Shown: positions 1 through 8,255 of the stretch, one piece after another | Position numbering within the stretch: the stretch's first letter is position 1 | How the letters are laid out: every line of letters starts with the position of its first letter | Assembly (NCBI RefSeq): GCF_001028665.1 | Contig: NZ_CP011504.1 | Coordinates: 1,116,001-1,180,000 of the forward strand | Origin: Burkholderia pyrrocinia | GTDB lineage: Bacteria; Pseudomonadota; Gammaproteobacteria; Burkholderiales; Burkholderiaceae | DNA length: 64,000 bases | Direction of reading: 5' to 3' | Translations under genes and position numbers: made by a program | The notes under the pieces: generated by a model | Seen by the model: only the letters and a program-made list of their open reading frames with translations | The model's database searches: none | Told to the model about the DNA's origin: nothing

Positions 1-1
1 C

Positions 2-1207
2 AAGATTTTCGTCGGGACCAGCACGAGCCGGCGGTTGTCGCCGTGCCAGTATTTCGAGCTCGACGATCACTACGACCACAGCAACGCCAAAGCCGAGGAC
101 CGTCAGTTTCTGCTGACGACGGTCTCCCACAGCGGCACGAACAACTATCAGGCCGGCGAAGGTGCGGCGAACTACCAGTGCAGTTTCACCTGCATCCGCA
201 AGAAGATCCCGTATCGCCCGGCTTTCACGATCGAGCGACCGTCGATCATCGGTCCTCAAACTGCTGTCGTTGTAGGGCCGGAAGGCGAGGAAATTTACAC
301 GGACAACCTCGGCCGCGTGAAGGTGCAGTTCCATTGGGATCGGCTGGGCAAGCGCGATCAGGGCAGTTCATGTTGGGTGCGCGTCGGGCAGCCATGGGCC
401 GGTCGCGGATTCGGGATGATCCAGATTCCGCGGATAGGTGACGAGGTGGTCGTCATTTTCCTCGACGGTAATCCGGATAGACCCCTGATTATCTCGAGCG
501 TCTACAACTCGGGGAACATGCCGCCGTGGGGATTGCCCACGAATGCGACGCAGAGCGGAATTCTGACCCGCTCGACCAAGACCGGGAACGTCAACACGGC
601 CAATGCCATTCGCTTCGAGGACAAAAAGGGCTCGGAGGAGGTCTGGTTGCACGCCGAGAAGGATCAGCGCCTCGAGGTCGAGCATGATGAGTCGCACTGG
701 GTCGGCAACGATCGCAAGAAGAACATCGACCACGACGAGACCGTGCATGTCGGCCATGACCGAACCGAGACGGTTGACAACAACGAGACCGTCACGATCG
801 GCGTGGATCGTACTGAACGCGTCGGCAGCAACGAGACGCTGACGGTTGGGGGTAATCGGAACGAGACGATCGAGGGCTGGCAAAACCTCCTGATTGCGCT
901 TGCCTCGGCCGAGACGATCGGGCTTGCCAAGGCGTTGACAATCGGTGCCGGCTATACCGTGACGGTTGCCGGCGCGATGAACACGGCGGTAGGTCTCGCT
1001 CAGGCGGAAGAAATCGGTCTGTCAAAAAATACGGTCGTCGGCAAGACCTGGTCGATCAGCGCCGGCGATCGGCTCGAGATCAAGGTCGGCAAGGCGCGCA
1101 TCATCCTTGAGAGCAACGGGAACATCGCGATCAGCGGGGCTACGCTGTCCATCGATGGCTCGGGTCCGGTGAAAATCAGCGGAAATAACGTGGATATCAA
1201 TTCATAG
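2..1207 (+). CDS. vgrG: Type VI secretion tip protein VgrG (5' end outside window)
   Basis: The reading frame is open from base 2, so the first listed TTG at 35 is not the real start and the N-terminal gp27-like part lies upstream of the window. The visible 401 residues begin in the second half of the gp27-like region. The gp5-type OB fold follows (VVGPEGEEIYTDNLGRVKVQ through GDEVVVIFLDGNPDRPLI). A long beta-helix comes next, with short repeats of the type DHDETVHVGHDRTETVDNNE, and the protein ends in a DUF2345-like tail. VgrG trimers form the spike of the secretion needle and carry effectors. The downstream genes are the usual cargo and adaptor genes of a vgrG island. I see no extra enzymatic domain after the beta-helix, so the effector of this island must be a separate gene. 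Confidence 0.95.
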   Translation, partial: KIFVGTSTSRRLSPCQYFELDDHYDHSNAKAEDRQFLLTTVSHSGTNNYQAGEGAANYQCSFTCIRKKIPYRPAFTIERPSIIGPQTAVVVGPEGEEIYTDNLGRVKVQFHWDRLGKRDQGSSCWVRVGQPWAGRGFGMIQIPRIGDEVVVIFLDGNPDRPLIISSVYNSGNMPPWGLPTNATQSGILTRSTKTGNVNTANAIRFEDKKGSEEVWLHAEKDQRLEVEHDESHWVGNDRKKNIDHDETVHVGHDRTETVDNNETVTIGVDRTERVGSNETLTVGGNRNETIEGWQNLLIALASAETIGLAKALTIGAGYTVTVAGAMNTAVGLAQAEEIGLSKNTVVGKTWSISAGDRLEIKVGKARIILESNGNIAISGATLSIDGSGPVKISGNNVDINS

Positions 1208-1216
1208 GGGGCCTCG

Positions 1217-1720
1217 ATGGGAGTCGCAGAGCAGATTGCCGCATTCAGCGTTGCGCAGCCGGTTCAACGAACGGCGGAACTGGTTCTCGGAACCATAGTC
1301 AAGGTCGAGTCGAATCGTGGCGTTTGGATCGACTACGCTGACAACCCATACCGAACTCCGCTTGTCGCGATTTGCGCCGCGAGTGTCGCTGCCGTCGATG
1401 TCGGGCGCGAAGTAGTACTGGCGTTCGTGCAGGGCGACCCGGGCCAACCTATTCTCATGGGCCTCCTGCGGCGGCATGGCGTGAGAAATCAGGCCGAATC
1501 CGAGGCCGGCGTTCATGCCGTCATACCCGCCACGGACACCGCCACCGCTACGGAAGCATCGCATGTGTGCCTCGAAGCCATCGAAGCGATGACGCTGAAG
1601 TGCGGGCAGGCAAGTCTCACATTGAACAAGGACGGGCGCGTCATTGTTCGCGGGACGAATGTTGCGACCTATGCTGACGGTACGCTCCGGTTGCGCGGAG
1701 CCGTTGTCGAGCTGAACTGA
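1217..1720 (+). CDS. DUF6484-type protein of the T6SS vgrG module
   Basis: This 167-residue protein starts 9 bases after the vgrG stop, with GGGGGCC before its ATG, so it is co-transcribed and probably translationally coupled. Residues about 20-85 hold a small beta-rich fold (ELVLGTIVKVESNRGVWIDY, then VGREVVLAFVQGDPGQPILM) that resembles the OB fold of VgrG in the way it ends. Such proteins are annotated DUF6484 and sit directly after vgrG in many Burkholderia and Pseudomonas islands. The C-terminal third (ASLTLNKDGRVIVRGTNVAT) reads like one turn of a VgrG beta-helix tip. A role as adaptor or tip extension for cargo is inference; no catalytic motif is visible. Confidence 0.7.
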   Translation: MGVAEQIAAFSVAQPVQRTAELVLGTIVKVESNRGVWIDYADNPYRTPLVAICAASVAAVDVGREVVLAFVQGDPGQPILMGLLRRHGVRNQAESEAGVHAVIPATDTATATEASHVCLEAIEAMTLKCGQASLTLNKDGRVIVRGTNVATYADGTLRLRGAVVELN

Positions 1721-1727
1721 ACTCGAC

Positions 1728-2753
1728 ATGTTGCAATTGCAAAATGTGACGCCGTTTGCTGCGGAACGGGCCGTGCAGTTCGACCGACAAGGGGGGCACC
1801 TTTGGGTCGTGGTTGTCAAGGCAACTTACGATCTGCACCCTGACGGCACGCTGTCGCTGTCAAAGCAGCAGGAGCCGGTGAAAACGCATCCGGAGTATTT
1901 CGGGGAACAGGGGCACTCGACTTTGAGACGAGATGCCGAAATCGTGTTCGCGCATCCGGGTACGGCCATCATGGTCAACGGTTCCGCATGCGCGCCCGAG
2001 GGTGAACCCTTGCGTGAGCTTGACGTCGGCGTCTCGGTCGGACCGATGCATCGAGTACTCAAGGTATTCGGTGCGCGTCACTGGGAGGCTGGATTCTTCG
2101 GGCTGCATATGACCGAGCCGGAACTGTTTTCACGTTGGCCGTTACGTTACGAATTTGCCTACGGTGGAATGAGTCCGCGGCAAGAGGAATGGTTTTCGGA
2201 CAATCCGGTGGGCATGGGATTCTTTGTGGACCGAGACGATGCACGCGATGGCAAGCTGCCCCATATCGAGGATCCGCGCTGCCTGATCAAATCGTGGAAA
2301 GATCGACCCGCGCCGGCCGGTATGAACGCGATTCCGCCAGCGTGGCCGGCACGTGCGCGCCTCGGTGGCACGACCGACGAGCAGTGGATCACGACGCGCG
2401 CGCCGCTGGTTCCAGACGATTTCGACGTAGCGTTCTTCAACGCGGCCTCTCCGGGCATGGCGACAAACGTTCCGCTGCGCGGCGGCGAACGTGTTGTGCT
2501 CGCCAACCTTACGCCGTCGACAAAGATCGCATTTCGGCTGCCTCGCGTGCACTTCAATTTGTTGACGACGATGGAGGGCCGCACGGTTCGGCAACGCACG
2601 CAACTGGACCGCGTCATCATCGAGCCGGACGACAGCCGGGTGGTGATGGTTTGGCGCAGTGTCCTGCCATGCGGGCGCGATGCTCGTCGTGTGCAGGCCA
2701 CGTATGTCGATACCAGGAAGGATCTGCACACCGGGAGATTTTATGGTGTTTGA
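1728..2753 (+). CDS. DUF2169 domain protein, T6SS effector-loading accessory
   Basis: This 341-residue protein starts 7 bases after the preceding stop. It carries the features of the DUF2169 family: the opening on a conserved aromatic/acidic strand (WVVVVKATYDLHPDGTLSLS), the RRDAEIVFAHPGTA segment, the central GMSPRQEEWFSDNPVGMGF stretch and a late NLTPS motif. Family members lie between vgrG and PAAR-like genes and are thought to help load effectors onto the spike, as DUF4123 and DUF1795 chaperones do. Its length is normal for the family. Its end overlaps the next gene by 11 bases, which argues for tight co-expression. Confidence 0.8.
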   Translation: MLQLQNVTPFAAERAVQFDRQGGHLWVVVVKATYDLHPDGTLSLSKQQEPVKTHPEYFGEQGHSTLRRDAEIVFAHPGTAIMVNGSACAPEGEPLRELDVGVSVGPMHRVLKVFGARHWEAGFFGLHMTEPELFSRWPLRYEFAYGGMSPRQEEWFSDNPVGMGFFVDRDDARDGKLPHIEDPRCLIKSWKDRPAPAGMNAIPPAWPARARLGGTTDEQWITTRAPLVPDDFDVAFFNAASPGMATNVPLRGGERVVLANLTPSTKIAFRLPRVHFNLLTTMEGRTVRQRTQLDRVIIEPDDSRVVMVWRSVLPCGRDARRVQATYVDTRKDLHTGRFYGV

Positions 2754-3837
2754 CAGCCCGATCATGGTGAGCGGATTCGGTGCGTGCACGTCGGTGGGCT
2801 TGTCCGCCGCCGAATCCTGCAACGCCGTACTTTCGAGCGTGTCACGCATCGCGCGACACAAACGCTACCCGTATGCCCGCAGGGGTGGCGCCATTGCACT
2901 GGCGAAGCAGGAGTGTCTGGATGACAACATGGCCTGTGCTTCGCGAATGACGGAACTGGCTCATCGCGCACTGTCCGATTTGTTGTCTCGTCACGCTCAT
3001 ATCCTGAGCGCAGCCGGCGGGATGTCGGCACGGGGCATTCCGGTTCTGCTTTCACTCCCCCCGGAGCGTCCTGGGCTGTCGCACGCAGATATCGCTTCTG
3101 TCGCCGGGGAAATCTGCAAGTCGATGCCGCAATTTTCCCGTAGCGGGAGTCGTTTTTTTTGCAGCGGCCATACGGGGTTTATCGCGGGCCTGGCCAAATC
3201 ATTCGACATCCTGACGGCCGGAGAGGCGGATTTTTGTATCGTCGGCGGTGTGGATTCACCGCTCGATATGGATTATCTGCATTGGCTCGACGATACCGAT
3301 CGACTCAAGCACCAGGACAATCCGTTCGGCATGGTTCCTGGCGAGGGTGCGGTTTTTGCCCTTCTGCGGGCAGACGCGGGGCGAGCGTCGGCGGAGAACA
3401 CGCCACGCGTCGTGTTGCGCGCCGTTGGTTTCGCTGCGGAAACCATGCCGTGGTATGCCGATCATGCCTCGCGTGGCGATGGCCTGACAGCTGCAATCTC
3501 GCAGTGTTTGTCTACAGGCGTCCGGGTGGACAATTGCTATGGCGATCTGACCGGCGAGACCTGGCGCAGTGCGGAGTGGGATTTCGCGTTTTTGCGCAAC
3601 GGCCGCCAATTCGCGCACCCGCTCGATATCAGCCACCCGGCGGACATCTGGGGAGACACCGGCGCGGCATCTGCGGCAATGCTGTGCATGTTGGCGCACG
3701 ACGAATTAATGGATATCGTGACGCCGCGGCGACATTCGCTGATTTTTGCCGCGTCCGACACCAGGCTGTCACGCGCAGCCTGCCTGCTTGAACGTATTGG
3801 TTCTGATGGAGAGGGGGCGTCATGGCATCTACAGTAA
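2743..3837 (+). CDS. Ketosynthase-like (thiolase fold) protein of the T6SS module, probably non-catalytic
   Basis: I chose the ATG at 2743 because GGGAGA precedes it by a few bases; a longer frame opens at 2659 but would overlap DUF2169 by 95 bases. The 364-residue product has a beta-ketoacyl synthase layout. A nucleophile-elbow cysteine (FFCSGHTGF, near residue 140) is followed by GEADFCIVGGVDSPLD and GMVPGEGAVFALLRAD. The two histidines that normally complete the Cys-His-His triad are not where they should be: the region equivalent to NAHGT reads NCYGDLTGET, and the one equivalent to GHTxGASG reads GDTGAASAA. Such proteins recur in DUF2169/DUF4150 T6SS modules. Their role is unknown; a binding or scaffolding function is inference. 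Confidence 0.75.
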   Translation: MVFDSPIMVSGFGACTSVGLSAAESCNAVLSSVSRIARHKRYPYARRGGAIALAKQECLDDNMACASRMTELAHRALSDLLSRHAHILSAAGGMSARGIPVLLSLPPERPGLSHADIASVAGEICKSMPQFSRSGSRFFCSGHTGFIAGLAKSFDILTAGEADFCIVGGVDSPLDMDYLHWLDDTDRLKHQDNPFGMVPGEGAVFALLRADAGRASAENTPRVVLRAVGFAAETMPWYADHASRGDGLTAAISQCLSTGVRVDNCYGDLTGETWRSAEWDFAFLRNGRQFAHPLDISHPADIWGDTGAASAAMLCMLAHDELMDIVTPRRHSLIFAASDTRLSRAACLLERIGSDGEGASWHLQ

Positions 3838-4334
3838 TCGTCAACAAGCTGACCAATGTTCATTCGAAAAGCGGAGGGGTGGCGACCTGCGCAGCACCCG
3901 ACTTCTGCAAGACACCGGGCGCCGGCGTTGTGCCTTATACGAATGTTGCGTTTTCGCGCGATCTCGTCAATGGATCGAAGACCGTTCGTACGAATGGGGT
4001 TCCCGCAGCGCTGAAAGAGTCGGAGTTCAAGCCCAGCTATGGCGACGAGCCAGGTGTGGGGGGCGGCGTGGTGTCGGGGGTCAACCGCGGATGGGCAAAA
4101 TTTACGAACTACAGCTACGACGTCAAGATCGAGGGGCGCAATGTCGCGCGGCTCTCCGATCCCATGATGATGAATGGCAACAACCCGAATACCAATACTC
4201 CTGCCGAGGTGCAGTCAAATCTGCTCGATCAGGGTGGAATTCTTTGCCGCATTTTTTGCTGGTGCGATGCGGGGAACGATGGTGGTGATTTCGTCAAGAT
4301 CAAGAACGTGCCAATGGGCGGGATAACGGCTTGA
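3822..4334 (+). CDS. DUF4150 PAAR-like spike-tip protein
   Basis: This 170-residue protein overlaps the end of the ketosynthase-like gene by 16 bases. It shows the DUF4150 (PAAR-like) signature: an early proline/cysteine turn region (CAAPDFCKTPGAGVVPYTN), repeated short strands with asparagines (NGSKTVRTNGVPAALKESEF), and a late VARLSDPMMMNGNNPNT. PAAR and PAAR-like proteins sharpen the VgrG tip and carry or recruit toxins. This one has no C-terminal toxin extension: after about residue 130 there is only a short Cys-containing tail (LCRIFCWCD). The toxin is therefore expected in the next gene, which follows at 4351. Confidence 0.85.
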   Translation: MASTVIVNKLTNVHSKSGGVATCAAPDFCKTPGAGVVPYTNVAFSRDLVNGSKTVRTNGVPAALKESEFKPSYGDEPGVGGGVVSGVNRGWAKFTNYSYDVKIEGRNVARLSDPMMMNGNNPNTNTPAEVQSNLLDQGGILCRIFCWCDAGNDGGDFVKIKNVPMGGITA

Positions 4335-4350
4335 CGCTCGGAGATTCGAT

Positions 4351-4932
4351 ATGCCCAAGATGTCGGCGAAAGAGAAATGCTTCCAGGAAGCATGGGACAA
4401 ATACAAGGACGCAACCGGCAACAAGGACTTGGATATCGAGTCCCAGAAGCCTTGGGGGCAACGTTCCGACGGCAGCTGGAACAGCAACTATTCCAGCTGG
4501 CAGCACTTGCTCAACAGTTTTCTCAAAGGGTCGACCGAACAAATGCGCTTTCCGGACCTCACGGTGACTAACGGAGGGAAAACGAGCGTACTCGATCTGA
4601 AGTTCACGCGATCCGATGGAACCGTGGATACCTGGCGGACGAACCCCGGTGCGGGTAATGGCAATTTGCAGCGTCAGGACTACAACACGATCAACGAGCA
4701 GGAGAACGGCGGACGTAATCCGTACTCCAATGAGGATCCGAGTCTGGACCCTGAGAAATGCGGGTGCGGAAAGGGGACCAAAGTCCAGCAGGAAGAGGTC
4801 TTGAAGCAGGTTCCCGTTCCGGGCATGGGGATGTATGGCATGCCGCTTCTGGAATATCCCGGTGGGTTGCCATCTTTCGGCCTGGGTGGGGCCGGGGCTG
4901 GCGGGATGGTGCCCGAATTCGTCATTCCGTGA
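4351..4932 (+). CDS. Candidate T6SS effector, PD-(D/E)XK-like nuclease
   Basis: This 193-residue protein starts 16 bases after the PAAR-like gene. Residues about 55-105 carry a pattern expected of a restriction-endonuclease fold: FPDLTV, a short turn, VLDLKFTR (a D-x-K), then LQRQDYNTINEQ with a Q-x-x-x-Y helix. This resembles VRR-NUC and Tox-REase effectors coded next to PAAR-like genes. The C-terminal 50 residues are Gly/Pro/Met-rich (VPVPGMGMYGMPLLEYPGG), without catalytic residues. Position between PAAR-like and DUF3396 genes is the classic effector slot. The family call rests on motif reading by eye; a non-nuclease toxin or a structural protein cannot be excluded. Confidence 0.55.
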   Translation: MPKMSAKEKCFQEAWDKYKDATGNKDLDIESQKPWGQRSDGSWNSNYSSWQHLLNSFLKGSTEQMRFPDLTVTNGGKTSVLDLKFTRSDGTVDTWRTNPGAGNGNLQRQDYNTINEQENGGRNPYSNEDPSLDPEKCGCGKGTKVQQEEVLKQVPVPGMGMYGMPLLEYPGGLPSFGLGGAGAGGMVPEFVIP

Positions 4933-4940
4933 GGAGCATG

Positions 4941-5969
4941 ATGCAAGACGCAACGAATCTCGGCTTCGAAAAGGCCGATGTCGCTTTGATCAGTCCGTGC
5001 CTGTTGTTCGAGTGGGCGATGGAATTTGACGAAGGTCCTGAAATCCTCGATTTCTACAGGCGTGCGCGTGAAGCACTGGGCGATCGTCTGACGCACTACA
5101 ACACCGGTGACGGACGCTGGAAACCCATCAACAAGCGCTCGGAAAGCCTCGTTGCGACCTGGTGCGAAAACCCGGTCCCGTTTCCGAAAAAATTCTATTG
5201 CCTGATGGAAAACGGTGCCGACGTGGGGGCGACGGCCAGCAGCCTGAGGATCGACTTCGCCCATCGTCCCTATGTCGAGCCGGCACCCGCCGAACTGAAG
5301 CAATGGCGTGCGACCGAGCGGCGATCGCTCCCGATGCACACCATGCTCAATCTGACGTTGCCGCTCGACCATCCGCTGGTGACCGGCAATCGTGTCGCGG
5401 ACTGGTTGTGCGAGTTCGATATCGTTGCGAACAGACGCTTCATTTCGGGGTCCTGCGGGTTTGGTCTCAACTTTCCCATCAATTTTCCGTCACCCGATCT
5501 CGATTCGGAGACCCGCAACCGGGTAGCTGCGCTGATGCAGCGATACCCGGGGTTTGATGTCGTGAGCGTCATGGTCGGTGTGGGCAACAAGTTGCGGCAG
5601 CGTGACCCCGAGTTCACGGAGCGGCATCAGGCGGCTATGGCGCGCCCCTATCTGAAGCGGGCGAACTGGTTGACCTTCCTGAGCGAGAATCAGGTCGACT
5701 GGATCGGCGGCCTTTCGGGGATCGAGGAGCGCATTGCCGGAACATCGGTGCGTCTGCGCCAGCTCGAACATGGTGTCTGCTTGCAGGCCGCGCCGGAGCC
5801 GCAGCTTGGGGATGCCTCGCGCGACGACTACGTGATTGCATATGGTCCCGTGGCAAAACTGGTGCGGCCGGTCAGGCTCGATACGGTGGATGGCGGCCTG
5901 CTGCCGTGGGAGTTTCGACAGCACGGGGTGCAGGAATGGCTCGATGCCTTCGATCGATCGGATAACTGA
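4941..5969 (+). CDS. Type VI immunity protein, DUF3396/TsiV family
   Basis: GAGGAG at 4931-4936 fits the ATG at 4941 (spacing 4) better than the ATG at 4938; the frame extends upstream to 4758 without a good ribosome site. The 342-residue product resembles the DUF3396 (type VI immunity) family: a long alpha/beta protein with a GVGNKLRQRDPE segment and a conserved stretch running from KRANWLTFLSENQVDWIGGL to the YGPVAKLVRP segment, which is rich in family-typical residues. Families of this type neutralise toxins delivered by PAAR/VgrG islands, and the gene lies just 8 bases after the candidate effector. There is no signal peptide, so the protein would act in the cytoplasm. That fits an intracellular nuclease as its partner. 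Confidence 0.75.
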   Translation: MQDATNLGFEKADVALISPCLLFEWAMEFDEGPEILDFYRRAREALGDRLTHYNTGDGRWKPINKRSESLVATWCENPVPFPKKFYCLMENGADVGATASSLRIDFAHRPYVEPAPAELKQWRATERRSLPMHTMLNLTLPLDHPLVTGNRVADWLCEFDIVANRRFISGSCGFGLNFPINFPSPDLDSETRNRVAALMQRYPGFDVVSVMVGVGNKLRQRDPEFTERHQAAMARPYLKRANWLTFLSENQVDWIGGLSGIEERIAGTSVRLRQLEHGVCLQAAPEPQLGDASRDDYVIAYGPVAKLVRPVRLDTVDGGLLPWEFRQHGVQEWLDAFDRSDN

Positions 5970-5982
5970 CGAGGTGTGAGTG

Positions 5983-6723
5983 ATGCGAGTCGACATCACG
6001 GGGCAAGGCATGGGCGTCGCCTATCTCGAGAAGAATGCGGAGGGTACCTCGCTTGAGACCTCCGATCTGGTCATGTCCGATCCGATGCCGCTATTTGCCC
6101 GGTACATCGATCTCGGCTTTTATGTGAGCGACTCCGGCGAGAATCGTCACGCATCCGTGGAGGTTATGTCGTCGACGTGGGATCCGGCGAGCGAAACGCA
6201 ACGTTGGTGCCTTGCCACGGAGCACATGCCTGACTGGCAGTTGCGTATCGCGACCAATCTTCTCGCGGCCATGGGCATTCGATCCAGCATCGTGCAAGTC
6301 GAAGAATTTGACGTCGGTTTGGTAGAGCGGGCGCTTGTTGTGGATCAAGGGGCATGGCCGCAACCTCTGGTCGAAGCGCCATTTACGTTCGCACGGCAAC
6401 TCGACGAGCGTGACTCGATTCGCGGGTGCGAAGTGCACATTGAATTCGACCAGCCCCTCACCAAAGATGTCGCAGCCCCGATCTGTACCGAGATCGAGAC
6501 TTGGGCGAACGTTGTCGCCCGGAGCGGCTTTGCTCCACCCGGCATCGATCCGGCCAATGCCGGAACGTTCGCGAGCGGCCCCTATCAGTACGACTCGCAT
6601 ACCATTGCTTCGAGTTTCGACTACGTCTTCAGAGTCGATCTGGCATGCTTCGACGCGCTCGTTGGCTATCTGTCGAGAATGCATCGTGATGGTCGGCGAA
6701 TCCGCGGACTGACAGTGTCCTGA
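5983..6723 (+). CDS. Unknown protein of the T6SS island
   Basis: GAGGTG at 5971-5976 supports the ATG at 5983; the GTG at 5980 is an in-frame alternative. The product has 246 residues, is acidic and soluble, and has no signal peptide, membrane segment or motif I recognise. It begins MRVDITGQGMGVAYLEKN and contains a run of beta-strand-like segments and acidic stretches. It sits 13 bases after the immunity gene and 4 bases before the repeat protein, so it belongs to the same transcript. It could be a second immunity protein or an accessory factor; neither is shown by the sequence. Confidence 0.6.
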   Translation: MRVDITGQGMGVAYLEKNAEGTSLETSDLVMSDPMPLFARYIDLGFYVSDSGENRHASVEVMSSTWDPASETQRWCLATEHMPDWQLRIATNLLAAMGIRSSIVQVEEFDVGLVERALVVDQGAWPQPLVEAPFTFARQLDERDSIRGCEVHIEFDQPLTKDVAAPICTEIETWANVVARSGFAPPGIDPANAGTFASGPYQYDSHTIASSFDYVFRVDLACFDALVGYLSRMHRDGRRIRGLTVS

Positions 6724-6727
6724 TGCC

Positions 6728-7984
6728 ATGTCCGATAACAACGAACTGTTTTCCGAACGTTTCTGCACGGAGCACCTTGAGGAAATCGCGCATCTGGACC
6801 GGGTCCGCGAGCGGGCCTTGCTTCTGTCGGATTTTACGCTCGGTGATTTCGTCCGAATGGACAGGCGCCTGCTCGGCCACTTGAGAGGTTTGACGTTACG
6901 CGAAGCGATGGCGTGGCGATGCATAAGGAATTACATCGACGTTCAAGGGGCCAAACCTGGTGTGTTGTTTGCGGCAGGCATCGTTGCGTTCGCGGGCGGC
7001 GATCAACAACGACTCGAGGAATATCGGGCATGGTTGGACGATCGGGTGCCGCGTTATCCATTGATGGAAAAAATTGCAAGATGGATCGCGCCTGCCTGGC
7101 ATCGGATCGGTGAGTTTAGCCTCGCCCGGAACGATAACGGTCTCGACGTCATATGGAGGCTGACCGCGGCAGCAACGCCCGGGGAGGCTGATGATGTCAT
7201 TGCGTCCACCCCAAGGAATTCGACACCAGAAGTTTTGACGGCGATTGCCAATACGGTACGCAAGTTCGGATTACAGCGTTTTGCGGCCGATATGACGATC
7301 CTGCTGGAACATCAGGACCAAGCGGTAAGGTGCGCAGCGTTGATGGCGCTGCTTCGGCTCGATGATGCCGCAGCGCTCGATCGGCTTTGGGGCGCTCAGT
7401 GGGCGGATCTGGAATGCCCCGAACTCTTTTATCGTGCCATGACCGCCTTGCCCCCGTCCGATGTTCCCGCATGGATCGAACGATTGGAGAATCAGGGGTG
7501 GCGCCGCGAGGCGCTTGTCTGTACCGCTTTTTCCGGATTGCCGGCGCTGCTTCCTTACCTGTCCGGCAAAATCGACGCCCCTCAATTGTCGACGTTGGCA
7601 AGGCTGTGCCACGTCGCTGTTGCCGGATATCAACCTGCAGGGAACGTATCCGATCCAAAACGAATCGACAGTGATGATTCCAGCGTCGAATTTGCCCCCA
7701 TCGATCAGCCGGAAATGTTCTTTTTCCACGAGGGGAATCATCGGTATGAATCGGGTGGAGCAGAGTCGCAAACAGGTGACGCATCATCGGATAGTCACGT
7801 TGTCGCCGGCCGAGCGATAACGACGCAACACGCTGTTTCGATACTTCGAAACGGAATGCAGCTACAGCGCGTCATTGCCGGATATTGGCTCGAGGGTCGG
7901 GAGGGGGGGATTCGCCTCGACCCCATGGCACCGGGTTTTTTCCAGGCCCAGGAGCTTTCGGTGACGATGCGCAAATTTGTGTAA
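6728..7984 (+). CDS. TIGR02270-like helical-repeat protein, T6SS associated
   Basis: This 418-residue protein begins EHLEEIAHLDRVRERALLLSD and goes on with alpha-helical pairs. The central part (about residues 140-290) has HEAT-like repeats such as LEHQDQAVRCAALMALLRLDD. This organisation matches the TIGR02270 family found in T6SS islands; the function is not known. Residues about 315-360 form an acidic, low-complexity linker (DSDDSSVEFAPIDQPEMFF), and the last 60 residues (LQRVIAGYWLEGREGGIRLD) look like a separate small domain. It is the last gene of the module; an AT-rich gap follows. Confidence 0.65.
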   Translation: MSDNNELFSERFCTEHLEEIAHLDRVRERALLLSDFTLGDFVRMDRRLLGHLRGLTLREAMAWRCIRNYIDVQGAKPGVLFAAGIVAFAGGDQQRLEEYRAWLDDRVPRYPLMEKIARWIAPAWHRIGEFSLARNDNGLDVIWRLTAAATPGEADDVIASTPRNSTPEVLTAIANTVRKFGLQRFAADMTILLEHQDQAVRCAALMALLRLDDAAALDRLWGAQWADLECPELFYRAMTALPPSDVPAWIERLENQGWRREALVCTAFSGLPALLPYLSGKIDAPQLSTLARLCHVAVAGYQPAGNVSDPKRIDSDDSSVEFAPIDQPEMFFFHEGNHRYESGGAESQTGDASSDSHVVAGRAITTQHAVSILRNGMQLQRVIAGYWLEGREGGIRLDPMAPGFFQAQELSVTMRKFV

Positions 7985-8200
7985 AGGGCAGTTTCGAAAA
8001 CCTCCCCGGGTAGTTAGCCAAGTACCGCGGTGCCGGTGGCTCGCGTCCGAATATCCACGGCAGTCCAGCCTGCGTTGCAGCTTCATTACTATCGATTAGA
8101 ACAAATAGATAGTCTTGTTCAAATACTGCAAAAAAGGCCCTTTTTTGCCAACCTACAAGACATTCCCCGCCCATCGCACCCCAAATAAACCCCCTTGACG
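7985..8200. other. AT-rich gap after the T6SS module
   Basis: No gene is visible here. The stretch around 8080-8170 is clearly AT-rich for this replicon (runs such as TTACTATCGATTAGAACAAA). No transposase, tRNA or integrase is visible at this edge. The gap probably holds the end of the island and upstream sequence of the PadR promoter. A word at 7991-8007 resembles a reversed origin iteron but differs at several positions; see the rejected list. Confidence 0.5.
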
Positions 8201-8232
8201 ACATATCTTTCGATATATATCTTTAGATATGT
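8201..8232. promoter_or_regulatory. Two-palindrome operator upstream of the PadR/YqjI-like gene
   Basis: ATATC-N4-GATAT occurs twice in tandem with no gap (8203-8216 and 8217-8230). The whole is enclosed by ACATATCT (8201-8208) and AGATATGT (8225-8232), so it reads as nested palindromes. It ends 23 bases before the repressor ATG. YqjI-type PadR repressors bind such AT-rich dyads and repress both themselves and the neighbouring reductase. Confidence 0.7.
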
Positions 8233-8255
8233 TTTACGACATATAGGACATGATC

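Noticed and set aside
7991..8007. GTTTCGAAAACCTCCCC looks like a reversed iteron, which would extend the remote series to 8 kb.
   Set aside because: It differs from the TCCCG...CTCACC pattern at both ends and lacks CTCACC, so chance similarity is likely.
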